This document shows, in pieces, positions 1-8,883 of a stretch of 64,000 bases of DNA (the stretch's first letter is position 1; each line of letters begins with the position of its first letter). The notes below the pieces were generated by a model, which worked only from the letters and a program-made list of their open reading frames with translations, was not told where the DNA came from and searched no databases. The stretch is from assembly GCA_963735065.1 (NCBI GenBank), contig CAVTJL010000004.1, positions 310,001 through 374,000 of the forward strand, in the 5' to 3' direction. A program made the translations under genes and the position numbers. The stretch comes from CAVTJL01 sp963735065 (GTDB lineage: Bacteria; Pseudomonadota; Alphaproteobacteria; Geminicoccales; Geminicoccaceae).

Positions 1-596
1 GGGCCGAGGAAGCCGTCGAGATGCAGATCGGGGCTCTCGAGGATCGCCTTGAGCGTCGGCACGATCGTGATGTGATTGCAGAACACCGAGAAGTTTTTTC
101 TGTCCTCGCGCTCGGCCTGGAGGATGGTGAGCGCCGTGGAAGGCATGGTGGTCTCGAAGCCGATCGCGAAGAAGACGACCTCGCGGTCGGGGTGGCGACG
201 CGCCAGCGCCAGCGCGTCCATGGGCGAGTAGACCATGCGCACGTCGGCGCCGTCGGCCTTGGCCTGCAGGAGGCTTTTGCGCGAGCCCGGGACGCGCATC
301 GTGTCGCCGAAGGTGGCGAGGATGACGCCCGGCCGCTCGGCGATGGCGAGACAGTCGTCGATGCGGCCCATCGGCAGGACGCAGACGGGGCAGCCGGGCC
401 CGTGCACGAGCTCCAGCGCCTCGGGCAGCATGCCCTCGATGCCGTAGCGGAAGATGGCGTGGGTGTGGCCGCCGCAGACCTCCATGATCTGGATCGGCTT
501 TTCGGGCGTGGCGCCGATCAGGGCGACGAGGCTCTCGATCTCCTTGACCAGGACCTGCGCTTTCTCGCGGTCGCGGAACTCGTCGACATATCTCAT
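1..596 (-). CDS. hypD: Hydrogenase maturation protein HypD (3' end cut by window edge)
   Basis: HypD works with HypC on the scaffold where the Fe(CN)2CO unit of [NiFe]-hydrogenase is built. The visible N-terminal ~198 residues begin MRYVDEFRDREKAQVL and carry the family signatures EVCGGHTHAIFRYG and HGPGCPVCVLPMGR, with the conserved cysteines, followed by IGFETTMPSTA. The ATG (596-594) overlaps the hypC stop (595-593) as ATGA, so translation is probably coupled. The gene leaves the window at base 1, so the C-terminal Fe-S region is not visible. The order hypF-hypC-hypD points to hypE and hydrogenase genes further left. Confidence 0.96.
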   Translation of the reverse strand, partial: MRYVDEFRDREKAQVLVKEIESLVALIGATPEKPIQIMEVCGGHTHAIFRYGIEGMLPEALELVHGPGCPVCVLPMGRIDDCLAIAERPGVILATFGDTMRVPGSRKSLLQAKADGADVRMVYSPMDALALARRHPDREVVFFAIGFETTMPSTALTILQAEREDRKNFSVFCNHITIVPTLKAILESPDLHLDGFLG

Positions 597-883
597 GGCG
601 AGGCACCGGCAGCCGACTGCCGCATCGCCTCGATCTCGGCCTGCATCTCGCCCAGCTCAGACAAAAGCTTCAGCGTCAGCGCGGCCTCGGCCTCGTTGAT
701 CCGGCTCATCGCGAAGCCGACATGGACGAGCACCCAATCGCCGACGCAGGCTTCTGCGGGGTGCTCCTCGTCGACGACGCAGGCGATGTTGATCTGCCGG
801 CGCACGCCGCCGATCTCGACCGTCGCGAGGGTCGAGGCGGCATCGTCGATGCGGATGATCCGGCCGGGGATGCCTAGGCACAT
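593..883 (-). CDS. hypC: Hydrogenase assembly chaperone HypC/HupF
   Basis: A 96-residue HypC/HupF chaperone that carries the iron precursor with HypD and docks on the hydrogenase large subunit. It starts MCLGIPGRI, with the essential Cys at position 2 and the MCLxIP motif of the family. The core GDWVLVHVGFAMSRINEAEA is typical. Length is usual for the family. It lies 25 bp downstream of hypF and overlaps hypD by 4 bp, so the three form one transcription unit. It is intact, unlike the hypF copy upstream. Confidence 0.96.
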   Translation of the reverse strand: MCLGIPGRIIRIDDAASTLATVEIGGVRRQINIACVVDEEHPAEACVGDWVLVHVGFAMSRINEAEAALTLKLLSELGEMQAEIEAMRQSAAGASP

Positions 884-908
884 GGGCCGCCTCCTTGCTG
901 CCGGGGCG

Positions 909-3286
909 CTAGGTGCCGATCAGCCGTGCCGCGGCGACGGCAGCTTGGCCCAGCGCCAGTCCGCCATCGTTGGCCGGCACCCTCTCATGGGTCAAGACCG
1001 CAAAGCCCAGAGCGTCCAGCCGTCGCATCGTCTCCTCCAGCAGCACGCGGTTCTGGAAGCAGCCGCCGGAGAGGGCCACCGTCGTGAAGCGCGGGCCGGC
1101 TTCCTCATCACGGCCACACAGCGCCAAGGTCATCGTCGCCAGCGCTCTCGCGAGGCCCTTGTGGAAGCGGGCTGCCATCACCGGCGCCGGCGTGCTGCAG
1201 GCGAGGTCCTGCAGGATGGCCTGCCACATGGGGCGTGGCTCGAGGAAGCGGAGATCGGAGCCGGGCAGGCGGGCGATGGCGAGCGGGTAGGCGAGCGCCT
1301 CGTCCTCCAGGGCCAGCGTGGCCTCGTCGACGATGGCCTCGAGGCGGGCCCCGGCCTCGCCCTCATAGGCCTGGCGCTCGCGGCAGAGGCCGAGCGCGGC
1401 GGCGACGGCGTCGAAGAGCCTGCCCGCAGGACGAGGCTTTGGGCGAATTGATGCCGGCCGCGATCATCCTATCGAGGGTGGCGAGCGGCTTGGCCGCGAG
1501 AAAGCGCTGGATCTCGAGCCCTTCAAGGCTCTCTGCCAGCTCGGACCACCCCGTCTCGGCCGTGAGGTGGGCGTAGAGATTGCGCCAGGGCTCACGCGCC
1601 GCCTGAGCGCCGCCCGGCATCGCCACCGGCTTGAAGGTCGCGAGGCGCCGAAAGCCGGCATAGTCGGCGAGCAGGAGCTCGCCGCCCCAGATGGTGCCGT
1701 CCTCGCCCCAGCCGAGGCCGTCGAGCGCGATGCCGAGGACCGGCGGTGCCGCGAGCGGGTAGCCGTTCTCGGCCATGCAGGCGGCGATGTGGGCGTGGTG
1801 ATGCTGGACCTCGACGAGGGGCCGGCCGGCGAGCCGGCTCTGCTGCCGCCCGAGCTTGGCCGAGAGGTAGTCGGGGTGGCGGTCGATCGCGATGGCGGTG
1901 GGCTCGTGCGCGAAGAGGTGCGTGTAGAGCGAGAGGTTGTGGCGGTAGTCGTCGAACGTGGCCGCGTTCTCGAGGTCGCCCTGGTGCTGCGAGAGGATCG
2001 CGGCCCCGTCCTTAACCAGACAGAAGGTGGCCTTGAGCTCGCCGCCCAGCGCCAGGAGGTCGGGCGCCGCGGCGAAGCCCTCGGGCAGCGCTATCGGCTC
2101 CGGCGCCATGCCGCGCGCGCGGCGCAGCGCACGTGGGCGGCCGGCCATGATGCGCACCACCGAATCGTCGACCCGATTGGCGATCGGCCGGTCGTGGACC
2201 AGGGCATGGCTGGCGATGCTGGCAAGGCGGGTGCGGGCCTCCGCATCGTCGATGGCCTGCGGCTCCTCGGAAAGGTTGCCGCTCGTCATCACCAGCGGCC
2301 GGTCGATGCGCTGCAGGAGAAGCTGATGCAGCGGGCGTGGTGGGCAGCATGAAGCCCAGGGTGGCGAGGCCGGGCGCCACCGCCTCGGGCAGGCGGTCGG
2401 GGCCCGTCGCCCGGAGGAGCAGGATGGGAGCCTGCGGTGAGCGCAGCAGGCTCTCGGCCGCGGGGTCGAGCGCCGCGTAGCGGGCGACGACGGCGAGGTC
2501 GCGGGCCATCAGCGCGAAGGGCTTGGCATCGCGCCGCTTGAGGCGGCGGAGGCGGGCGACGGTCACGGCATCGGTCGCATCGCAGGCGAGCTGATAGCCG
2601 CCCAGGCCCTTGATCGCGACGATCGCACCCCCCTGGATGAGGCCGGCGGCGGCATCGATGTCGTCGAGCGTGGGGTGGACGGCCGGGCTCATGGGGACGC
2701 CGTCGAGGCGGATCAGCCGGACGCGCGGGCCACAGGCGGGGCAGGCCACCGCCTCGGCGTGAAAGCGGCGGTCGGCCGGGCTTTCGTACTCGGCCCAACA
2801 GTCGGGGCACATGGCAAAGGGGGCCATGGTGGTGGTGGCGCGGTCGTAGGGGACGCCGCGCAGGATGCTCAGCCGTGGCCCGCAATGGGTGCAGTTGGCG
2901 AAGGGATAGCGGTGGCGGCGGGCCGAGGGATCGGCGATCTCGGCGGCACAGGCGGCGCAAAGGGCGGCGTCGGGCGCAACCTCGGTATGCGGCGGGCCGG
3001 AGAGGCTGTCGGCGATGTGGAAGCCTTCGGCGAGCACGCCCGTATAGGGGCGACGATCGATGCGCTCGATCCGGGCGAGCGGCGGCGGCTCGCTGCGAAG
3101 CGCCGAGACGAGGGCATCGATGGAGGCAGCGCTGCCGGCGGCCCGCACCAGCACGCCATCACCATCGTTCAGGACCTCGCCGCGCAGGCCGAGCTTCCTG
3201 GCCGCCCGCCAGACGGTAGGCCGAAAGCCCACGCCCTGCACGCGGCCGCGGATGCGTATCTCGACGCCGTCGGACGCGGCGGTCAT
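909..3286 (-). pseudogene. hypF: Carbamoyltransferase HypF, interrupted by two +1 frameshifts
   Basis: HypF makes the thiocarbamate on HypE that supplies the CN ligands of [NiFe]-hydrogenase. All domains are present in order: acylphosphatase (RGRVQGVGFRP), two zinc fingers (CAAC..CTHC, CPDC..CPAC), YrdC-like (AIKGLGGYQLACDA) and the Kae1-like C-terminus (HHHAHIAACM, DGLGWGEDGTIWGGE, ALSGGCFQNR). They lie in three frames: 3286 to about 2335, about 2335 to 1425, and about 1425 to 909. Each switch equals one extra base, in the GGG at 2333-2335 and the CCC at 1423-1425. Removing both bases gives 791 codons, close to family length. The motifs are uneroded, so this is either a recent lesion or a sequence error. 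A perfect palindrome (CGGAGCGCTCCG, 3289-3300) sits just before the start. Confidence 0.9.
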
Positions 3287-3460
3287 GGCGGAGCGCTCCG
3301 CGACGCTGAAGGCAGCAAGCCCAGCTGCTCCACGCGATTGGCCTCGATCTCAGCCTGCGTTGATAGCAGACCTCTGGCCTTGTCGCGAAGAAGCCAATAC
3401 GGCGGGGTGTTCCGCCGGCTCAGCAAAGGGAGCCGGCAAGACCGAGCCGCATGGATGAAA

Positions 3461-3536
3461 TGGCGTCCCCTAGGGGACTCGAACCCCTGTTTTCGCCGTG
3501 AGAGGGCGACGTCCTGGACCGCTAGACGAAGGGGAC
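3461..3536 (-). tRNA. tRNA-Glu (anticodon CTC)
   Basis: A 76-nt cloverleaf on the minus strand with encoded CCA. The acceptor 5' strand GTCCCCT pairs with AGGGGAC. The D arm contains TCTAGCGG. The anticodon stem TCGCC/GGCGA closes the loop CTCTCAC, giving anticodon CTC. The T arm is CAGGGGTTCGAGTCCCC. The body matches bacterial tRNA-Glu; the C at position 34 makes it the GAG-reading isoacceptor. Confidence 0.95.
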
Positions 3537-3553
3537 CCAGCGGCGCGGGCCGG

Positions 3554-3582
3554 TATGTAGCGGCGGGACGGAGGCGAATCAA
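3554..3582 (-). promoter_or_regulatory. Candidate sigma-70 promoter for tRNA-Glu
   Basis: On the minus strand a -35 TTGATT (3582-3577) is followed by 17 bp and a -10 TACATA (3559-3554). The predicted start falls about 11 nt before the mature tRNA 5' end. It lies just past the stop of the rRNA methyltransferase gene, so the tRNA can be transcribed independently. This is inferred from sequence only. Confidence 0.5.
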
Positions 3583-3588
3583 GCCTGT

Positions 3589-4869
3589 TCAGCGGGGCGC
3601 GGTGCGACGGAAGAGAGCGACCAGCTCCACCTCGGCCGAGAAGAGAAACTGGTCGATGGGGCGGAGCTCGGCCAGGCGCCAGCCGCGCGCCGCGAGGAGG
3701 GCGGCGTCGCGCGCGAAGCTGCCCGGATGGCAGGAGGCGTAGGCGATCACCGGTGGGGCATCCGTGAGCGCCTCGACCTGGGCTCGGGCGCCGGCGCGCG
3801 GCGGGTCGAGGATGAGGAGATCCGCGCCCGCGAGCTCGGCGGGCAGGAGGGGATCCTGCTCGAGGTCGCGGCGGACGGCGGTGACGCCGGCGAGGCGGGC
3901 GCGGTGCGCGGCAGCCCGGAGCGCATCGACGGAGGCGGTGTCCTGCTCGAAGGCGAGGATGCGGCGGGCGCGGCCGGCGAGCGGCAGGGAGAGGGTGCCG
4001 AGGCCGGCGAAGAGGTCGAGGACGGTGGCGTTCTCGGGCAGCCATTCGGCGATGGCAGCCTGAAGCGCCCGCTCGCCGGCCTGCGTCGCCTGCAGGAAGG
4101 CGCCCGCAGGCAGATCGACCACCGTGTGGCCGAGCGTCATGGCGGGCTGGCGGCGGATGAGGAGGGGCTCGGCGTCACCGGGCGCGCCGAGGGCGATCCG
4201 CGCCAGGTCCCGGGTCGTGGCGAAGGCGGCCAGGTGCTCGCGGTCGCCAAGGTCGAGGCGCTCGCTCGTGATGAGGAGAAGATCCGGGCCCTCGGGCGTG
4301 GCGGTGACGAGCAGCTCGCCGCCGGAGAGGCCCAGGTCGGCGAGGCAGGCGGCAAGCGGCTCGAGCAGCGCCTCGATCGCGGGCAGCGCGATCGGGCAGC
4401 GGGTGACGGCGACGATGTCGCGGCCGCGACGCTGGCGGTAGCCGAGGCGCACCCGGCCGCCGCGGCGCTGCCAGGCGAGACGCACGCGGCGACGGCTCGC
4501 GAGAGGCGAGACCTCGATCGGGCGCACGAGATCGGGCCGGAGGCCGAGGCGCTCGAGCGGGGCCAGGGCGCGGCGCGTCTTGAGCTCGCGGTAGTGGGCA
4601 TCGGGCAGATGCTGGAGCGCGCAGCCGCCGCACTGGCCGAAATGGGGGCAGGGCGGCTCCCGCCGGTCCGGGCCCGACAGGCGCTCGATGCCGGTGGCGT
4701 GGATCGTGCCGGCGCGGCGCTCGCCCAGCCGCACGCGCCAGCGCTCTCCCGGCAGGCCCAGCGGCAGGTAGACCGTCTCGGTGCCCAGATGGCCGATGCC
4801 GTCGCCCGCGGCACCCAGGCGCTCGATCTCGAGCAGGGCCTCGGCGGGCGGGCGGCGGCGGGCGCTCAC
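3589..4869 (-). CDS. RlmD/RumA-family 23S rRNA (uracil-5-)-methyltransferase
   Basis: SAM-dependent RNA m5U methyltransferase of 426 residues. The N-terminal ~60 residues are TRAM-like. Four cysteines placed for a [4Fe-4S] cluster follow (C74, C80, C83 in CPHFGQCGGC, then C158 in TRCPIALP), as in RlmD/RumA. The SAM motif is VLDLFAGLGTLSLPLA, the catalytic DPPRAGA follows, and the nucleophile is the Cys of YASCHPGSFARD. The GTG start at 4869 overlaps the TGA of the upstream gene (GTGA), which fixes the start and suggests coupling. The exact uridine target (U1939, U747 or tRNA) cannot be told from sequence. Confidence 0.9.
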   Translation of the reverse strand: MSARRRPPAEALLEIERLGAAGDGIGHLGTETVYLPLGLPGERWRVRLGERRAGTIHATGIERLSGPDRREPPCPHFGQCGGCALQHLPDAHYRELKTRRALAPLERLGLRPDLVRPIEVSPLASRRRVRLAWQRRGGRVRLGYRQRRGRDIVAVTRCPIALPAIEALLEPLAACLADLGLSGGELLVTATPEGPDLLLITSERLDLGDREHLAAFATTRDLARIALGAPGDAEPLLIRRQPAMTLGHTVVDLPAGAFLQATQAGERALQAAIAEWLPENATVLDLFAGLGTLSLPLAGRARRILAFEQDTASVDALRAAAHRARLAGVTAVRRDLEQDPLLPAELAGADLLILDPPRAGARAQVEALTDAPPVIAYASCHPGSFARDAALLAARGWRLAELRPIDQFLFSAEVELVALFRRTAPR

Positions 4870-5228
4870 TGGGCCGGCTGGCCCTGCGCGGCCGGGGTTG
4901 GGGCGGGGGCCTGGGGGACGAGCTGCATCAGGCCGAGGCGGCGGCCGGTTGCGAGGTCGACGATCGCCAGATACTCCTGCTCGCTCGGGGTCGCGAGGTG
5001 CAGGACGAGACGGTCGCCATTGATGCGCATGTCGATGATCCGAGCCCCGTCCGGCACCTGCAGCTGGGTGGCGCTGAAGGTCGGGCGGATCTCGACCGCA
5101 GGCTTGGGCTCGGCCGGGGCGCTTGTGGCACGGCTCACGATCACCCAGATGAGCGTGCCGGTGCCGAGCACGATCGCGATGCCGGCGATGATGACGAAGG
5201 CCTTGAGGGCCCCACGAAGTGCATCCAC
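4866..5228 (-). CDS. Small single-pass membrane protein, DUF6476-like
   Basis: About 120 residues: a short N-terminus, one transmembrane segment (AFVIIAGIAIVLGTGTLIWV), a Pro-rich linker and a beta-rich extracytoplasmic part ending in a Pro/Ala/Gln tail. It resembles alphaproteobacterial DUF6476 proteins, whose function is unknown. I chose the GTG at 5228 because GGAG (5242-5239) sits 9 nt upstream; an in-frame GTG at 5243 would add five residues. Its stop overlaps the start of the rRNA methyltransferase, so the two are co-translated. Its 5' end overlaps the divergent rluD gene. Confidence 0.8.
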   Translation of the reverse strand: MDALRGALKAFVIIAGIAIVLGTGTLIWVIVSRATSAPAEPKPAVEIRPTFSATQLQVPDGARIIDMRINGDRLVLHLATPSEQEYLAIVDLATGRRLGLMQLVPQAPAPTPAAQGQPAQ

Positions 5229-6202
5229 GTTTAAGCTCTCCACTGCCCTTGACGGGTGAGGCCACGCAGCTCGACGTCGGTCCCGATGATGCAGGCAAGC
5301 GTCTCGACGCCTTCCTCGCGGAGCGCATGCCCGAGCTTTCCCGGGCGCGGCTCCAGGCCCTGATTCGTGACGGCAGGGTCGGATCGACCGGCGGCCTCAT
5401 ACCGGAGCCGTCCCGCCGGGTCAAAGAGGGCGAGCGGCTCGTGCTCACCGTGCCGCCCCCGACGGCAGCGGCACCGCGCGCCCAGGCGATGCCGCTCGAG
5501 GTGGTGTTCGAGGACGAGCACCTGATCGTGCTGGTCAAGCCTGCCGGGATCGTCGTGCATCCGGCACCGGGGCATGCGGACGGCACGCTCGTCAACGCGC
5601 TCCTCGCGCATTGCGGCCCCAGCCTTTCCGGCATCGGCGGGGTGCGCCGCCCGGGCATCGTCCATCGCCTGGACAAGGAGGTGAGCGGCATCCTGGTCGT
5701 GGCCAAGCACGACCGGGCGCATCTGGGCCTGGCCGGGCAGTTCACGGTGCACAGCGTGCACCGCGTCTACGAGGCCATCGTCTGGGGCGTGCCGAGCCCG
5801 GCGGAGGGGCGCATCGACAAGCCGATCGGCCGCCATCCGCGCGACCGGGTACGCATGGCGGTGGTGGCGGGCGGCAAGCGGGCCGTGACGGACTACCGGC
5901 TGACCGCGGCCGCCGGGCTCGTGGCGGCGCGTCTCGACGTGGCGCTGCAGACCGGCCGCACGCATCAGATCCGCGTCCATCTCTCGAGCCTCGGGCACCC
6001 GATCGTGGGCGACCGGCTCTATGCCGACCGCCGGACGCGGGCCGCGCCGGCACCCGCCCGCCTGGCGGTGCACGGCCTGGACCGGCTGCTGCTCCATGCG
6101 CGCGAGCTCGGCTTCGTCCATCCGATCACGAAGGAGCAGCTCGCCTTCGCCTGCCCGGCGCCGCCGCTCTTCGACGAGCTTCTTGCGATCCTCGGCTCAT
6201 AA
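5219..6202 (+). CDS. rluD: RluA-family pseudouridine synthase, RluD-like
   Basis: 327 residues. The N-terminal S4 RNA-binding domain (GKRLDAFLAERMPELSRARL) is followed by the RluA-type catalytic domain with GIVHRLDKEVSGILVVAK, whose Asp in HRLD is the nucleophile, and the conserved LQTGRTHQIRVHLSSLGHPI. It probably modifies uridines of helix 69 in 23S rRNA. The start is uncertain: GTG 5219 has GAGGG at 5205-5209 but overlaps the divergent gene by 10 bp; TTG 5249 is an alternative with no visible ribosome site. rpoH follows 122 bp downstream on the same strand, as in many Alphaproteobacteria. Confidence 0.92.
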   Translation: MHPRLSSPLPLTGEATQLDVGPDDAGKRLDAFLAERMPELSRARLQALIRDGRVGSTGGLIPEPSRRVKEGERLVLTVPPPTAAAPRAQAMPLEVVFEDEHLIVLVKPAGIVVHPAPGHADGTLVNALLAHCGPSLSGIGGVRRPGIVHRLDKEVSGILVVAKHDRAHLGLAGQFTVHSVHRVYEAIVWGVPSPAEGRIDKPIGRHPRDRVRMAVVAGGKRAVTDYRLTAAAGLVAARLDVALQTGRTHQIRVHLSSLGHPIVGDRLYADRRTRAAPAPARLAVHGLDRLLLHARELGFVHPITKEQLAFACPAPPLFDELLAILGS

Positions 6203-6268
6203 GGTATCGTGCCAGCGGCGATGTTCTCGTCCCGGTCCCCCGGCATGGAGCCGGCGGCGGCCTCGGGG

Positions 6269-6295
6269 GTTGCCTAAAGGGGCCAACCCCTATCG
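6269..6295 (+). promoter_or_regulatory. Candidate heat-shock (sigma-32 type) promoter of rpoH
   Basis: GTTG (6269-6272), 17 bp, then CTATCG (6290-6295). This resembles the alphaproteobacterial sigma-32 consensus CTTG-N17/18-CTAT as I remember it, and lies 30 bp before the rpoH ATG. The spacer contains a 5-bp hairpin, AGGGG/CCCCT (6278-6291). If real it would let RpoH stimulate its own gene. Confidence 0.4.
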
Positions 6296-6324
6296 AGAAT
6301 CAGGCTCTCGGGAGATCCCGATCG

Positions 6325-7227
6325 ATGGCTTATCTGCCCACGGTGCCGGCGGAGGGAAGCGGGCTTGCGCGCTACCTCGACGAGATCCGACGCTTCCCGA
6401 TGCTGGAGGTCGGGGAAGAGTACATGCTGGCCAAGCGCTGGCGCGAGCACGAGGACGTCGACGCGGCGCACCGGCTCGTGACCTCGCATCTCCGCCTCGT
6501 CGCCAAGATCGCGATGGGCTATCGCGGCTACGGCCTGCCGATGAACGAGATCATCTCGGAAGGCAATGTCGGGCTGATGCAGGCGGTCAAGCGCTTCGAC
6601 CCGGAGCGCGGCTTCCGGCTCGCCACCTACGCCATGTGGTGGATCCGGGCCGCCATTCAGGAATATATCCTGCACTCCTGGTCGCTCGTGAAGCTCGGCA
6701 CCACGGCGGCCCAGAAGAAGCTCTTTTTCAATCTGCGCCGGCTCAAGGGCCAGATGCAGGCGATCGAGGAGGGCGATCTCAGCCCCGAGGCGGTGCGGGA
6801 GATCGCGACGACGCTCGAGGTCACCGAGCAGGACGTGATCGACATGAACCGCCGGCTCGAGGGGCCGGACCACTCGCTGAACGCGATGCTGCGCGCCGAG
6901 AGCGACACCGAGTGGCAGGACTGGCTGGTGGACGACAGCGCCAGCCAGGAGACGGTGCTGGCCGAGGAGGACGAGCTCGTCCATCGCCGCGGCCTGCTCG
7001 AGGAGGCGATGAAGGTCCTGAACGACCGCGAGCGTCACATCCTGACCGAGCGGCGGCTCAAGGACGAGCCGACGACGCTCGAGGATCTCTCCTCGCAATA
7101 CGGGATCAGCCGCGAGCGCGTCCGTCAGATCGAGGTGCGGGCGTTCGAGAAGCTGCAGAAGGCGATGACCGCCATGGAGGCGCATGGCGCGGCCGAGGCC
7201 GCGGCGCGGGTCATGCCCTCGGCCTGA
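6325..7227 (+). CDS. rpoH: RNA polymerase heat-shock sigma factor RpoH (sigma-32)
   Basis: 300 residues with the usual sigma-70 group regions. Region 2 is HLRLVAKIAMGYRGYGLPMNE through the core-binding and -10 helices FRLATYAMWWIRAAIQEYI. The RpoH-box area is present (LVKLGTTAAQKKLFFNLRRL; the QKKLFFNLR sequence is diagnostic). Region 4 ends in the helix-turn-helix YGISRERVRQIEVRAFEKL. The ATG at 6325 has GGGAG at 6310-6314. It directs transcription of chaperone and protease genes on protein-folding stress. It ends only 9 bp from the convergent yqgE gene. Confidence 0.97.
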   Translation: MAYLPTVPAEGSGLARYLDEIRRFPMLEVGEEYMLAKRWREHEDVDAAHRLVTSHLRLVAKIAMGYRGYGLPMNEIISEGNVGLMQAVKRFDPERGFRLATYAMWWIRAAIQEYILHSWSLVKLGTTAAQKKLFFNLRRLKGQMQAIEEGDLSPEAVREIATTLEVTEQDVIDMNRRLEGPDHSLNAMLRAESDTEWQDWLVDDSASQETVLAEEDELVHRRGLLEEAMKVLNDRERHILTERRLKDEPTTLEDLSSQYGISRERVRQIEVRAFEKLQKAMTAMEAHGAAEAAARVMPSA

Positions 7228-7236
7228 GGAGCGGGC

Positions 7237-7812
7237 TCAGGCGCGGCCGGCGGTGGTGGAGAGAAGGGCCGGGTCGATCTTGAGGGTGCGGAGCGCGCCC
7301 TCCCACTTTTTTGCGTCATGCGTGTCGAAGACGAGGTCCGCCCCGGCCGGGGCCACGAGCCATCCATTGGCCTGGATCTCGGCGTCGAGCTGGCCCGGCG
7401 CCCAGCCGGCATAGCCCAGCGCCAGGAACTGGCGCCGAGGCCCCTTGCCCGCGGCGATGGCCTTGAGGATGTCGATCGTCGCGGTGAGCGCGAAGGACTC
7501 GTCGATGACGAGCGTGGAGTCCTGCACATAGTCGGCCGAATGCAGCACGAAGCCGCGGCTGCTCTCGACCGGGCCGCCCACATGCACCGGCACGTCCCCG
7601 AGCTCGATCTCGGCCTCGATGCCGAGCTGCTGGATGATGCCGGGGAAGGTGAGATTGTCGGCCAGGCGGTTGACGATCAGGCCCATCGCCCCTTCCGGGG
7701 AATGGGCGCACAGATAGATGACCGACCGGGCGAAGCGCTCGTCCGGCATGCTCGGCATCGCCACGAGCAGCATGCCCGTGAGATGCCCGTCGGCCTGCTT
7801 CTCGGTGCTCAT
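7237..7812 (-). CDS. YqgE/AlgH family protein (DUF179)
   Basis: About 191 residues, the family size, with signatures LLVAMPSMPDERFARSVIYLCAHS, GAMGLIVNR, HVGGPVESSRGFVLHS and FLALGYAGWAPGQL. The biochemical role of this widespread cytosolic family is unknown. I chose ATG 7812 (MSTEKQADGHLTG) because known family members begin there; an in-frame GTG at 7845 would overlap the upstream gene. It follows the lytic transglycosylase closely and may share its transcript. Confidence 0.93.
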   Translation of the reverse strand: MSTEKQADGHLTGMLLVAMPSMPDERFARSVIYLCAHSPEGAMGLIVNRLADNLTFPGIIQQLGIEAEIELGDVPVHVGGPVESSRGFVLHSADYVQDSTLVIDESFALTATIDILKAIAAGKGPRRQFLALGYAGWAPGQLDAEIQANGWLVAPAGADLVFDTHDAKKWEGALRTLKIDPALLSTTAGRA

Positions 7813-7841
7813 GCGCAAGAGATAGATCGGGGCATCATTCC

Positions 7842-8714
7842 TCACAAGGCTCCGATCATCCGGGCGGAGGCGAGGCCACGCGGACGACTCCCGGGAAGAG
7901 GGCGCGACGGCCCTCCTCTTGCGGGCCTGCGAAGACGAGGGGTCGCTGCCTCGCGACGGCGGCGATGGGGAAGGATCCGGCAGGCGTGAGCCAATGCCAG
8001 ACGCCCCGCCCGGCGGCCTGGCTCGCGACCCCGGCGGCCGGCCGGGTCACCGTGGCTGCCTGCGGCCTGCAGCCTTTGGGCCGCAGGCCTCGATGTCGGC
8101 CGCACCGCCGATGCCGCCTCCAGCATGGGCGAGGTCGCGGCCGGCAGGTCCGGACGGATCCGGCGCCAGTTCTCGAGCACCCGCTCCCGGTAGGCACGGC
8201 CGCGCTCGGGATCGCTGCTGTGGTAGCGCTCGATCGCCATGTCCCAGGACTGCGTCTGTGCCCGCAGGTCCGCCAGGAAGGCCGCGCCATAGGCGACGTT
8301 CCGTGTCGGATCCAGGGCCTGCTCGAGGCTGGCGAAGGCGTCGGGGTGGTGACGCAGGTTCACCTGCATGCAGCCCACGTCGATATTGCCGCGACCGGCG
8401 CGCTGGAGCGCGTCGATGCGGGCCAGCGCCTCGGCCTTGCTGTCGAGATAGGCGCCGTCGCCGCCGCTGGTGACGGTCCAGGGCCAGGCGAAGCTGCGAT
8501 GCAGGGCGCCGTCCCACCGACCGGATTCGGTCAGCGCGATCGCCTGGAGAAGGCCGCTCGGCAGGCCCAGCGTCAGCTCCGCCCGGCGCGAGGCGATGGC
8601 GCATTGCTGGCCCGGTCCGCTGGCGGCGCCGGCAGGGGCGGCCACGGTGCTGCCCGTTGCGAGGGTCACCAGCAGCACCATGGCTGCCATGAGGCACGAT
8701 GGAAGTCCGGGCAT
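7842..8714 (-). CDS. SLT-type lytic transglycosylase, C-terminus probably frameshifted
   Basis: The protein has a signal peptide (MPGLPSCLMAAMVLLVTLA), then a goose-lysozyme-like SLT domain. Catalytic Glu lies in LLQAIALTESGRW; NIDVGCMQVNLRHHPDAF and DPTRNVAYGAAFLADL follow. It would cleave peptidoglycan glycan strands in the periplasm. AGGGA lies 8 nt before the ATG. From about 8080 downward the conserved G/C bias at third positions moves to the neighbouring frame, which ends at 7856 and reads sensibly (GVWHWLTPAGSFPIAAVARQ). The listed frame there is Arg/Pro-rich and unbiased. One extra base near 8060-8080 would explain this and give a 285-residue protein. Confidence 0.82.
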   Translation of the reverse strand: MPGLPSCLMAAMVLLVTLATGSTVAAPAGAASGPGQQCAIASRRAELTLGLPSGLLQAIALTESGRWDGALHRSFAWPWTVTSGGDGAYLDSKAEALARIDALQRAGRGNIDVGCMQVNLRHHPDAFASLEQALDPTRNVAYGAAFLADLRAQTQSWDMAIERYHSSDPERGRAYRERVLENWRRIRPDLPAATSPMLEAASAVRPTSRPAAQRLQAAGSHGDPAGRRGREPGRRAGRLALAHACRILPHRRRREAATPRLRRPARGGPSRPLPGSRPRGLASARMIGAL

Positions 8715-8883
8715 CCGTTCCCTGGCCCAAGGGCGCCAAGCCGCTGTCGCAGGGCGAGGTTAGGGCGGCGAAGGTTAAGGTCGGTCTAACGCGGCGCCGG
8801 CCGCGGGCCATTCGATGATTGCCATCGGCCCCGGCCCGGCCCATTTTTCGCGCCGCGCATGCCGCCGGGTGCCCGAGGACGGG

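Noticed and set aside
3283..3582. 99-codon minus-strand frame over the tRNA-Glu region
   Set aside because: It runs through the whole tRNA gene; the non-tRNA part has no recognisable features.
3727..5259. A 510-codon open frame on the plus strand
   Set aside because: Antisense to the RlmD-like gene with its Fe-S cysteines and SAM motif; Ala/Gly/Glu-rich composition typical of a shadow.
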